The notes beneath the pieces are model-generated. The model ran no database searches. It saw only the letters and a program-made list of their open reading frames with translations, and was not told the origin of the DNA. Below, piece after piece: positions 1-5,184 of a DNA stretch of 5,184 nt. This stretch comes from an uncultured Verrucomicrobiota bacterium (lineage in GTDB: Bacteria; Verrucomicrobiota; Verrucomicrobiia; Chthoniobacterales; SZAS-18), in contig CALMVM010000330.1 of assembly GCA_937873255.1 (NCBI GenBank), positions 1 through 5,184 of the forward strand, written 5' to 3'. Both the position numbers and the translations under genes were made by a program. Each line of letters begins with the position of its first letter. Positions within the stretch are counted from its first letter, which is position 1.

Positions 1-1649
1 CCCGCCTGGGCACTCGTATAGAGTTCGGTCGCCAGGTTGGCGGCGGCATAGGCACGGAGCTGGTTGCTGCCACGGTCCACGCACCAGACCACGCCATTGG
101 CGGACGCGCTGCTCGCCGAAATCGCCGGGGAGGAACTCAGGTAACCGAAGGTGTCCGGGGTGACGGAGGTGGCGGCGGTGTAGACCCCGTTGGCGATGCC
201 GAAGGCCCGCCCGAAGTCGTTGTTGTATGCCCCCAGGTAATAAAACGCACCGTTGAAGTAAGCAGGCGTGTTAAAGGACCCGGTGATGGTGTTGGGAGAA
301 GAGACCTGCACGACTTTGTCACCGGTGCTCACGAACGCCTTGTTGGTGATGCCGCCGCGGAACTTGCCCATGTTGTCGCGGTCGATCAGGTAAAGGCGGC
401 CCTCTTTGCCCGAGCACATCAGCAGGTGTGGATGCGCCGCGCTGCCCGCGCTGTCCGGCAGGAGCATCGGCGCGCCGGAGCCGAGGTCCGTGTCGCCGTT
501 ATTGAGGGTCTTCTGGTTGTAGGGAGTGAAGTAGTCGGCCACTTTTAATCCCCAGCCGTTGGCGTTGGGGCTGCTGGCGGTCGAAGAGGAATCGACCACC
601 AGTTTCAGCACCGAGTCGCCGTAGTTGTGGTTCGCCGGGAAGCTGTTGGCGTCAAAATCCGCGACGGCCGGGTCGGTGTTGGCGTTGGCGTTGGCGAAGG
701 TGCCGTTGCCGGTGACGACGTAGAGCGCGCCGCTGCTGTCGGCGGCGGGGATGCCGCCACCCATCCAGATCCCGCCCTCGCCGCCGTTGGGCGAGACGTT
801 GAAGACGGCGGTCAGCTGCATCGCCGAGGTGTTGTAGCCGAGCACCCAGCCGTGGTACGGGCCGTTGTCGCCGTGGGAGGCGCTCGCGATGTACACGACG
901 CCGTTGACGAGGGTCAACCCGCAACGCTGGTGCGTGCGCAGGGCGTTCATGGTGATTTTGCCGCTGACCGCGCCGTCGCCCGTGCCGGTGACCGAGGGAC
1001 CGCTCACGTAGGTATACGGGCTGGTGGTGCCTGCCGTCTCGGCGATCACGACCGGGCTGCCGCTGCGCTCGGTGCCGCTGGCGATGTCGATGGCATGCAG
1101 GCGCAGGTAATAGTGGTTCACCCCACTGACCACGAGGCGGCTCTTGGCCACCACGTACATGTAGCGGAGGCCGGTGGCGGCATTGGGCGCGGGATCGATC
1201 ACCGGGGTGCTGGTAATGCCGACCTCGGGTGAGATGTCGCTGGTACCGGTGTCGGACTGGGGAACAGTGGTTTCTCCCCCGGCCGTGTTGATCGTGCTGA
1301 GCTTCCAGATCTGGGTTCCGCTCGTTGCATCGAACGCGTAAACGCTGTCGTGCATGGTGACAGCGAAAACGGTGTCGTGCGTGGTACCTTTGTAAGTCCC
1401 GCCGGTGATGGGAAGCCCGGGAACGTAGAGCGGTTGTCCGTACACCTGGCCATCCACCGCCGCGCTAAAAATCTTGCCAAACGTGGCGGAAGAAATGTTC
1501 GAGGGGTTGAGGCGGGTCTCGTTCAGGTTCTGGCCGGTGCTGGCGAGATCGTTGTGGTAGCTAAGCACGCTGACCTGCGCGCGGAGCGACGCCGTGGAAA
1601 GCGTGGCCGAAACGCAAGCCACCATCAGCAAGAGCTTTTTAGGAAACAT
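1..1649 (-). CDS. Exported PQQ-like beta-propeller protein (3' end beyond window)
   Basis: An uninterrupted minus-strand frame of 549 codons starts at ATG 1649-1647 and leaves the window at position 1, so the C-terminus is unseen. Residues 1-24 form a signal peptide (MFPKKLLLMVACV, then LRA before Q25), which supports this start and predicts export. The mature part begins YHNDLASTGQNLNETRLNPSN (residues 31-51), followed by VDGQVYGQPLYVPG (65-78), a propeller-blade motif HDSVYAFDATSGTQIW (100-115), GITSTPVIDP further on, and a later blade with KEGRLYLIDRDNMGKF. This is the style of PQQ-like (quinoprotein-fold) propeller proteins that are common in Acidobacteriota and Verrucomicrobiota and often carry C-terminal Ig-like domains. 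The fold is well supported, but I see no basis for naming a substrate or for claiming bound PQQ. No purine-rich Shine-Dalgarno precedes the ATG; the minus strand reads CCTCCCA there. It is divergent from the gene at 1968. Confidence 0.88.
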   Translation of the reverse strand, partial: MFPKKLLLMVACVSATLSTASLRAQVSVLSYHNDLASTGQNLNETRLNPSNISSATFGKIFSAAVDGQVYGQPLYVPGLPITGGTYKGTTHDTVFAVTMHDSVYAFDATSGTQIWKLSTINTAGGETTVPQSDTGTSDISPEVGITSTPVIDPAPNAATGLRYMYVVAKSRLVVSGVNHYYLRLHAIDIASGTERSGSPVVIAETAGTTSPYTYVSGPSVTGTGDGAVSGKITMNALRTHQRCGLTLVNGVVYIASASHGDNGPYHGWVLGYNTSAMQLTAVFNVSPNGGEGGIWMGGGIPAADSSGALYVVTGNGTFANANANTDPAVADFDANSFPANHNYGDSVLKLVVDSSSTASSPNANGWGLKVADYFTPYNQKTLNNGDTDLGSGAPMLLPDSAGSAAHPHLLMCSGKEGRLYLIDRDNMGKFRGGITNKAFVSTGDKVVQVSSPNTITGSFNTPAYFNGAFYYLGAYNNDFGRAFGIANGVYTAATSVTPDTFGYLSSSPAISASSASANGVVWCVDRGSNQLRAYAAANLATELYTSAQA

Positions 1650-1663
1650 TGGGAGGATACGCG

Positions 1664-1692
1664 TGCATAGCCTATGCGAACAATGAATACAA
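1664..1692 (-). promoter_or_regulatory. Weak candidate promoter for the propeller gene
   Basis: On the minus strand, TTGTAT (1692-1687) and TATGCA (1669-1664) are separated by 17 bp, and the second box lies 14 bp before the ATG at 1649. The -10 match is poor (TAT only), and the leader would be very short. I offer it because no better pair was seen close to the start. Sigma-factor preference in this organism is unknown. Confidence 0.2.
1665..1677. promoter_or_regulatory. 13-bp palindrome, possible operator
   Basis: GCATAG-C-CTATGC is a perfect 6-bp inverted repeat around one base. It lies 15 bp upstream of the propeller gene start and overlaps its candidate -10 box, where a dimeric regulator would block transcription. 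A 13-bp palindrome can arise by chance, and no second copy was seen in the window. Confidence 0.25.
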
Positions 1693-1909
1693 GCGACAAT
1701 CGTGGAGAGGGTCGGGGCAGGCTGGCAGACCCCGTGTGCCCGGGCCAGAAGCGCAAGTGTCGATGCGGATCGTTCCCATGGACCTGCACCGGTGGGGTGT
1801 TGGAATACGGCAAAGCCGCTGGTGCACGTTCGAGCGAGTGTTGCCTTTGGCGGCCTCGACATTGCGGCAAGGCGGGCACTCAAACAAGACGGAAACGGAA
1901 GCGCGGGTC

Positions 1910-1938
1910 TTTACAAGCCGCACATTCTCCCCGAAATT
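1910..1938 (+). promoter_or_regulatory. Weak candidate promoter for the 190-residue protein gene
   Basis: TTTACA (1910-1915, one mismatch to TTGACA) is followed after 17 bp by GAAATT (1933-1938, only 3 of 6 matches to TATAAT), ending 29 bp before the ATG at 1968. The -35 box and spacing are good and the -10 box is poor. The placement also favours the 1968 start over the upstream ATG at 1674. Confidence 0.25.
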
Positions 1939-1967
1939 GTGAAGGTAGTCGTAGTCAGCCCCCGAAT

Positions 1968-2540
1968 ATGAAGCTGTCACCCAAACACGCGGCTGTTGTA
2001 TTGTCCTTGTTCATTCTTGGCGCTGCGAGCGTGGCGGCACTAGCCTTGAACAAAATTAGGAAGAATCAACACCGGTCGGTGGAGACCGCGGTGTCCACAA
2101 TGGACAACCAGAACCCGACTCCAATTCCGTCTTCGGTGCAAACCGCCGTCCCGGCCGTGGCAGGTGTGGTCACTCCGGCGCCGACCATCATGCCAGCTAA
2201 TCCAGCGGCAACGGCGTCGATCGCACTGATGGCTTTACCCGCTGATGCTACTGCGGTTCCCGACGAGGCTTTGTTGCAGCTTTCCAAGCTGGTTGATCTG
2301 GCGCATGCAACGACGCGGCCACCTGACAAACAACGCTGGGCACAAGCAGTCCCCGTTGCCTCGAAGTTGATGGAAGGCCCTTGCGATTGTGACCAACGCA
2401 ATTGGCTGAAGCACTTCGTGAAGATGGGTAACGATGCGCTCAGCAACTCGGACACGGACTATATGGTAGAGGCCGGATTGTTGTCTACCATCCGGCGTTC
2501 GGACACGCAGCACTCTTCCGACACGAGCAAGTTGAATTAG
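1968..2540 (+). CDS. Unrecognised membrane-anchored protein with Pro/Ala-rich linker and CDC motif
   Basis: The product has 190 residues. I chose the ATG at 1968 because it gives a clean N-terminus: MKLSPKH followed by a hydrophobic segment at about residues 8-27, then a basic patch (KIRKNQHR, 29-36). This suggests a signal anchor with the rest outside the cytoplasm. Residues 37-98 are a low-complexity Pro/Ala/Thr/Val linker. Residues 99-178 look like a small helical domain: DEALLQLSKLVDLAH, RWAQAVPVASKLM, then GPCDCDQRNWLKHFVKMGN (137-155) and DTDYMVEAGLLSTIRRSD. The two cysteines (139, 141) and the adjacent aromatic/basic helix stand out as a possible functional site. I do not recognise the family and assign no function. 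An in-frame ATG at 1674 would add 98 residues of Cys/Arg-rich sequence and is unlikely. There is no strong Shine-Dalgarno. The mobile-element remnant begins just downstream, and the C-terminus looks natural rather than cut. Confidence 0.68.
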   Translation: MKLSPKHAAVVLSLFILGAASVAALALNKIRKNQHRSVETAVSTMDNQNPTPIPSSVQTAVPAVAGVVTPAPTIMPANPAATASIALMALPADATAVPDEALLQLSKLVDLAHATTRPPDKQRWAQAVPVASKLMEGPCDCDQRNWLKHFVKMGNDALSNSDTDYMVEAGLLSTIRRSDTQHSSDTSKLN

Positions 2541-2585
2541 CGCCTGTCGTGAGCTTTGGGCGTGGTGGAGTGTAGGCCGGCGGCC

Positions 2586-3105
2586 ATGAGCCGCCAAGCG
2601 TATCCGAGCGATGCTTCCGACGAGGAGTGGGATTTTGTCGCGCCGTATTTGACCTTGGTGAAAGAGGACGCGCCGCGGCGCACGCACCCTTTGCGCGAGT
2701 TGTTTAACGCGTTGCGCTGGTTTGTGCGGGCGGGCTGCTCATGGCGGATGCTGCCCAACGACCTGCCGCTGTGGACAGCCGTCGAGCAGCAGGCCAGACG
2801 CTGGATGCGCGCGGGCTGCCTGGAGGCGATAGCCCCGGCCTGCGCATGGTCATCCGCCTGCTCCAAGAACGCGCCGAAGAACCTACCGCAGCTGTCCTAA
2901 ATGGCCGCACCCTGCAAAGCAGCCCTGAGAGCGGAACGCGAGAGGGTTACGACGGCTACAAGCGCAAAAAGGACAGCAAAGCCCACGTGGCCGTGGACAC
3001 GCCGGGCAACTTGCTCGCCGTGGCCGTCACCCCCGCCAGCGAACAGGAACGCGCCCAGGTCGATAACTCGCCGCACAGGTGCAAGCGGCCACCGGCCAGC
3101 GCGGC
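2586..3105 (+). pseudogene. IS5-family transposase remnant, two frameshifts, C-terminus missing
   Basis: From ATG 2586 the frame reads MSRQAYPSDASDEEW, then [29 protein letters not shown] and [11 protein letters not shown], the typical N-terminal domain of IS5-family DDE transposases. Near 2832 the homology moves to another frame: [46 protein letters not shown] and [13 protein letters not shown]. It moves again near 3062-3066 ([11 protein letters not shown]). Each shift is consistent with one lost base. The first catalytic Asp of the family (in D-x-R-T-L-Q) is Asn here, codon 2900-2902, a single-base change. After ATGQ (about 3100) the expected VDQGYTG segment and the rest of the catalytic core are absent. 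This copy cannot encode an active enzyme. The left end of the element should lie in 2541-2585, where I could not define a terminal repeat; no right end remains. Confidence 0.9.
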
Positions 3106-3150
3106 GACCTCGCGCTGGAACTCCTCGTCAAATCTGCGGCCGTGCTTGCT
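3088..3150 (-). pseudogene. Possible scrap of an IS3-type OrfA N-terminus
   Basis: Read on the minus strand, about 3150 down to 3088 encodes [20 protein letters not shown], which resembles the opening of IS3/IS911-type OrfA proteins (basic residues, then R-[FY]-D-E-E-F-[KQ]-R-x-A-V-x-L, the first helix of the DNA-binding domain). It ends where the IS5-type sequence of the opposite strand begins, suggesting a junction near 3100. No helix-turn-helix continuation and no OrfB are present. The match is about 15 residues and could be coincidence in a GC-rich alternative frame. Confidence 0.38.
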
Positions 3151-3159
3151 TTGGTTGTT

Positions 3160-3202
3160 TGATCTTGCCCCGGTTTTGAGGTTCTCCCGCACTTTGTGTG
3201 GA
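3160..3202 (+). repeat. Left inverted-repeat arm (43 bp)
   Basis: This arm pairs with 3279-3321 at 41 of 43 positions. It abuts the possible IS3 OrfA scrap on its left. Transcribed in either direction, the two arms would fold into a long stem with a 76-nt loop. Confidence 0.85.
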
Positions 3203-3278
3203 AGTGGGCCAACCTCCCGTCAATACGGAACAATCCCAGAGGGACAAACCTGTGCGGCAAGGCTGCCGTGCCGATCCA

Positions 3279-3321
3279 TCCACACAAAGTGCGGAAGAAC
3301 CTCAGAACCGGGGCAAGATCA
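3279..3321 (-). repeat. Right inverted-repeat arm (43 bp), supplies a stop codon
   Basis: This is the reverse complement of 3160-3202 with two mismatches. Its outermost three bases, read on the minus strand, are TGA and terminate the inhibitor reading frame that enters from 3322. Confidence 0.85.
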
Positions 3322-3712
3322 CAGTTCATAACAAGCTCTACGCGCGTAGTAGTAGAAAACGTCCACTCCTCCTCCGCCAACGGTCCCCGCCGGTACAGGC
3401 GTCGGCACATAGACATGCTCACCATCGGGGGCAAGGACGCCGAATTTGAAGTTGCCCCATGCCTTTCCGTCGTCGTTTCTTCCTCCCACTGCGTACCAGT
3501 TGTAGCCGGTAGTGACATTGCCTTGCAGGCGGACCTCAAGGAGTTGATTCGCTTTGAGGTGGATTTTTTTTCCCGTCTTCGGCGTCCGTGATAGTGACAT
3601 CAGCCTTCGTGAACTTAAGACGGTCGCGGGCCGAGGCGGTCGTGCAGATGGTCACGAAGGAAGTGACGGCGGCACCGACCAACCAAGCGATTGATGAACG
3701 AAAGGGGTGCAT
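3319..3712 (-). pseudogene. Chagasin-like (I42) cysteine-protease inhibitor, frameshifted and 3'-truncated
   Basis: ATG at 3712 opens a signal peptide (MHPFRSSIAWLVGAAVTSF, then TTASA before R29) and RDRLKFTKADVTITDAEDGK. The frame is then lost in a run of eight A (3571-3564) and would stop soon after. Dropping one A joins it to IHLKANQLLEVRLQGN and a continuous domain to residue 130. Chagasin hallmarks are NVTTGYNW (65-72; family N-P-T-T-G-Y-x-W, the loop that blocks papain-like proteases) and GTVGGGGVDVFYYYA (109-123; family glycine-rich loop plus F-x-F/Y strand). The third loop, R-P-W-E, is missing because the frame ends at TGA 3321-3319, the tip of the adjacent inverted-repeat element. 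ACYEL stands where A-G-x-x-L is usual. It starts 21 bp after the secretin stop on the same strand, so it was probably co-transcribed and exported. An intact form would target C1-type cysteine proteases; this copy is probably dead unless slippage restores the frame. Confidence 0.82.
3564..3571 (-). repeat. Eight-A homopolymer at the inhibitor frameshift
   Basis: The minus strand reads GGG followed by eight A and TCC. With seven A the reading is G-K-K-I-H-L and the signal peptide connects to the inhibitor domain; with eight it does not. Such runs are prone to polymerase slippage and to sequencing or assembly error. Confidence 0.85.
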
Positions 3713-3733
3713 CTCGGGAATAACGGCGTGGTC

Positions 3734-5182
3734 CTACTGGTCGCTCGCTTTCTTGACGGTCGTGCGCTTGGTCGAGCGCGTCGTGGTCGTCATGGTCCGC
3801 TTATTGTCCGGCGCGGGCGGCGTCACGATCTGTGCGCGGGTCTGCGGCATCAGGCTCAGGGTGCTGTCGAGATACTGGTCGATGTCCTTCTGCGAGGAGA
3901 ACGCCTGCTGCGGGATGTCGGTGCGCTTGATCTGATCGACCGTCAATTCCTCCAGCTTGTCCGTGCCCTCGACGATGTACGGCGTCATGAAGATGAGCAG
4001 TTCCGTCTTGCTGTCGCTCTTGGTCGTACGCTTGAACGCGTTACCCAAAAATGGGATGTCCCCCAGCAGCGGCACCTTGCTGACTTGGGAGCTGGTCTGC
4101 TTCTGCATCAATCCGCCGATGACGACCGTCGTCTTGTCGGGCGTCACCACGACGGTTTCCGCCGAGGTCTTGTTGATGATGGGCGCGGCGAAGGACGCGG
4201 AGAGCTGCACTGTCTGCGTGGAGAGCGAACTGATCTCGGGCGAGACGATCATTTCCACAGTCTTGTTGAGCGTGATGAACGGCGTCACGCGCAGGATGAT
4301 GCCCACGTCCTGATAACTGACGCTCTGGATCTGCTGGCCCGTGTCGGTGATCTGGTTGCTGGAGGGAATGGGTACCTGCTGGCCGACGACGATGACGGCC
4401 TGCTGATTGTTGCGGGCTAGAATCGACGGGCGCGAGAGCACGCTGACCTTGCCCTTTTGCGCGAGGGCGTAGAGCGTGGCGGTGGCGTTCTGGGTGTTGA
4501 GCTTGAAGAACGCGCCGGTCGTCTGGCCGGCGAGGCCGAAGTTCGAGCCCGGTCCGGCGTAGCCGCTGGTGCCGGCGGGGTAACCCGTCGCCGTGGTGGC
4601 GGTCGTCTGCGTGCCGCCGCCGGCGAGCGGGATCGTCGTGGTGGTCGTGGTCGAGGGAGTGGAGGTCGGCGTCGTCCCCGTGATGGCCTGGAGCGCGGAC
4701 GTGCCCAGTTGCGTGAGCGCGGGCTGGCCGACGTTGAACGCGTAGCCACCCTCCACGCCGAAGTCCGTGCTGTTGTCGAGCGTCACCTGGGCGAAGAGCA
4801 CCTTGATGAGCACCTGCGGCTTGGGCCGGTCGAGATTCTTGATGACGCGGGTGATCTCGGCCTGCGTGTCGTCGTCGGCGACGATGATGAGCGAACGGCT
4901 CTCGGGATCGATCTGGATGAGCGCGTCGCCGAGCTGGGTGTTGTTGCGGTACTGGCGGGTGGTGCCGGCGGAGTTGGAGTTGGAATTGTTGCCGCCGTTG
5001 TTGTTGCGGTTGGCGTTGTTGTTGTTGGTGCCCGCGTTGGTGTTGGTGCGCGGGGCATTGGTGGTGTTCTGCGCGGAGGCGGGGGAAGGTAGAAGGCAGA
5101 AGGCAGAAGGCAGAAGGAGCAAGCAGAACAGCCAGCGTGCACGGGCGCGGCGCACAATTTTTAGCGGGGGAATGAGCATCAT
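3734..5182 (-). CDS. Secretin-family outer-membrane channel protein (type II/III secretion or type IV pilus type), short form
   Basis: The product has 482 residues. Two adjacent ATGs (5182, 5179) open a basic n-region (LKIVRRARARW), a hydrophobic core and ASA before Q38, a good signal peptide that supports the start. Residues 39-75 are an Asn/Thr-rich linker. Residues 83-150 form one N-type ring-building domain (ALIQIDPESRSLIIVADDD, RVIKNLDRPKPQVLIKVLFAQV, DFGVEGGYAF). A Thr/Gly-rich insert (about 168-215) precedes the secretin core at 224-404: KVSVLSRPSILARNNQQAVI, QDVGIILRVTPFI, TTVVIGGLMQ and the signature VPLLGDIPFLGNAF (370-383), then TELLIFMTPYIV. Secretins form multimeric gated outer-membrane pores. 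At 482 residues it is shorter than typical GspD or PilQ (often 600 or more) and shows only one clear N-domain, so I cannot assign it to a particular system. The C-terminal 24 residues are Thr/Lys/Arg-rich. The broken inhibitor gene follows 21 bp downstream. Confidence 0.94.
   Translation of the reverse strand: MMLIPPLKIVRRARARWLFCLLLLPSAFCLLPSPASAQNTTNAPRTNTNAGTNNNNANRNNNGGNNSNSNSAGTTRQYRNNTQLGDALIQIDPESRSLIIVADDDTQAEITRVIKNLDRPKPQVLIKVLFAQVTLDNSTDFGVEGGYAFNVGQPALTQLGTSALQAITGTTPTSTPSTTTTTTIPLAGGGTQTTATTATGYPAGTSGYAGPGSNFGLAGQTTGAFFKLNTQNATATLYALAQKGKVSVLSRPSILARNNQQAVIVVGQQVPIPSSNQITDTGQQIQSVSYQDVGIILRVTPFITLNKTVEMIVSPEISSLSTQTVQLSASFAAPIINKTSAETVVVTPDKTTVVIGGLMQKQTSSQVSKVPLLGDIPFLGNAFKRTTKSDSKTELLIFMTPYIVEGTDKLEELTVDQIKRTDIPQQAFSSQKDIDQYLDSTLSLMPQTRAQIVTPPAPDNKRTMTTTTRSTKRTTVKKASDQ
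4958..5068 (-). repeat. Asn/Thr-rich low-complexity coding repeat in the secretin
   Basis: Runs of AAC codons (seen as GTTGTTGTTG on the plus strand) encode residues 39-75, including NNNN and NNN blocks broken by Gly, Ala, Ser and Arg. It lies between the signal peptide and the N-domain and probably forms a flexible periplasmic spacer. The trinucleotide character makes the length likely to vary between strains. Confidence 0.8.
5085..5118 (+). repeat. Heptamer tandem repeat (GAAGGCA) inside the signal-peptide coding region
   Basis: GAAGGTA, then GAAGGCA three times, then GAAGGAG run head to tail (about 4.7 copies). Seven is not a multiple of three, so the repeat cycles through frames and encodes an L-L-P-S-A-F-C seven-residue periodicity, which here makes up the hydrophobic core of the secretin signal peptide. 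Gain or loss of one copy would shift the frame; three copies (21 bp) would keep it. Confidence 0.85.
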
Positions 5183-5184
5183 AC

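Larger units (their letters stand above)
1650..1967. other. 318-bp divergent intergenic region
   Basis: This gap separates two divergently transcribed genes and should hold both promoters. Several frames on both strands stay open across it, but their translations are rich in Arg, Cys and Pro, lack a signal peptide or any recognised motif, and overlap each other, so I call none of them. The frame of the downstream plus-strand gene is open back to an ATG at 1674, but the added 98 residues look non-coding. I saw no tRNA-like cloverleaf, riboswitch or terminator hairpin with a T tract. It contains the palindrome at 1665-1677 and the weak promoter matches listed separately. Confidence 0.6.
3160..3321. 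mobile_element. 162-bp element with 43-bp terminal inverted repeats (MITE-like)
   Basis: The left arm (3160-3202) begins TGATCTTGCCCCGG and ends CACTTTGTGTGGA. The right arm (3279-3321) is its reverse complement with two mismatches (arm positions 17 and 27), so 41 of 43 bases agree. The 76-bp centre holds no credible gene but has small internal inverted repeats, for example CGGCA/TGCCG near 3254-3267. The TGA...TCA termini resemble IS3-family ends (TG...CA), so a non-autonomous derivative of an IS3-like element is my preferred reading. The right boundary is supported because the inhibitor reading frame at 3322 and beyond stops exactly at the arm. I could not find a target-site duplication at either edge. 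Alternatives are two outward-facing IS ends left by rearrangement, or a large hairpin acting in RNA. Confidence 0.72.

Noticed and set aside
627..1232. 201-codon plus-strand open frame across the propeller gene
   Set aside because: It is rich in Val/Gly/Ala/Arg with no motif and lies antisense to a well-supported exported protein. It is a high-GC shadow frame.
1674..1967. N-terminal extension of the 190-residue protein to the ATG at 1674
   Set aside because: The added residues are Cys/Arg-rich and low in recognisable structure, and they would bury the hydrophobic anchor in mid-protein. The 1968 start gives a conventional signal anchor.
1672..1980. 102-codon minus-strand frame in the divergent gap
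   Set aside because: It has no motif or signal peptide, overlaps open frames on the other strand and the start of the plus-strand gene, and ends just upstream of the propeller gene. Chance is the simpler explanation.
3160..3321. Reading the long inverted repeat as a rho-independent terminator
   Set aside because: The stem is far longer than usual, the loop is 76 nt and no T tract follows on either strand. The coincidence with a gene break fits an insertion better.
3338..3349. Perfect 12-bp palindrome CTACGCGCGTAG
   Set aside because: It lies inside the inhibitor coding region (Y-A-R-R codons) and has no promoter context, so I treat it as chance.
3027..3539. 170-codon minus-strand frame running from the inhibitor gene through the 162-bp element
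   Set aside because: It uses a different frame from the chagasin motifs and crosses unrelated fragments; it reflects long open frames in GC-rich DNA.
3707..4420. 237-codon plus-strand frame over the secretin gene
   Set aside because: It is antisense to the conserved secretin core, with Arg/Asp/Leu-biased composition typical of a shadow frame.
4957..5045. GTT-rich plus-strand stretch as a CRISPR or satellite array
   Set aside because: There are no spacer-separated units; the pattern comes from Asn codons of the secretin linker.

Overview
The window looks like a GC-rich bacterial chromosome segment. The best guess is Verrucomicrobiota (perhaps Opitutaceae-like), with Acidobacteriota as the alternative. 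The guess rests on the type of secreted PQQ-like propeller protein at the left, the short Asn-rich stand-alone secretin at the right, and an AGAAGGC-type heptamer repeat inside a signal-peptide coding region. It comes from family style, not from a marker gene.

Layout, left to right. (1) Positions 1-1649, minus strand: the first 549 codons of an exported PQQ-like beta-propeller protein that runs off the left edge. (2) 1650-1967: a 318-bp gap between divergent genes, with a 13-bp palindrome and only weak promoter matches. (3) 1968-2540, plus strand: an unrecognised 190-residue membrane-anchored protein with a Pro/Ala-rich linker and a small C-terminal domain containing Cys-Asp-Cys. (4) 2541-3321: a mobile-element graveyard. 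It holds an IS5-family transposase remnant with two frameshifts, a catalytic-position Asp-to-Asn change and no C-terminal half. A possible IS3-type OrfA scrap on the other strand follows, then a 162-bp element with 43-bp inverted ends (41/43 matching) beginning TGA and ending TCA. (5) 3319-3712, minus strand: a broken gene for an exported chagasin-like (I42) cysteine-protease inhibitor. It is frameshifted at an eight-A run, and its 3' end is cut exactly at the 162-bp element, whose terminal TGA is the stop codon. (6) 3734-5182, minus strand: an intact 482-residue secretin-family outer-membrane protein.

The secretin and inhibitor genes point the same way with a 21-bp gap, so they probably formed one transcription unit. 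Whether they were functionally linked (an exported protease inhibitor beside an outer-membrane channel gene) is inference. I see no CRISPR array, tRNA, rRNA or convincing riboswitch. No complete new system is visible. The parts most worth a second look are the 162-bp inverted-repeat element, the doubly broken inhibitor next to the secretin, and the divergent unknown membrane protein.
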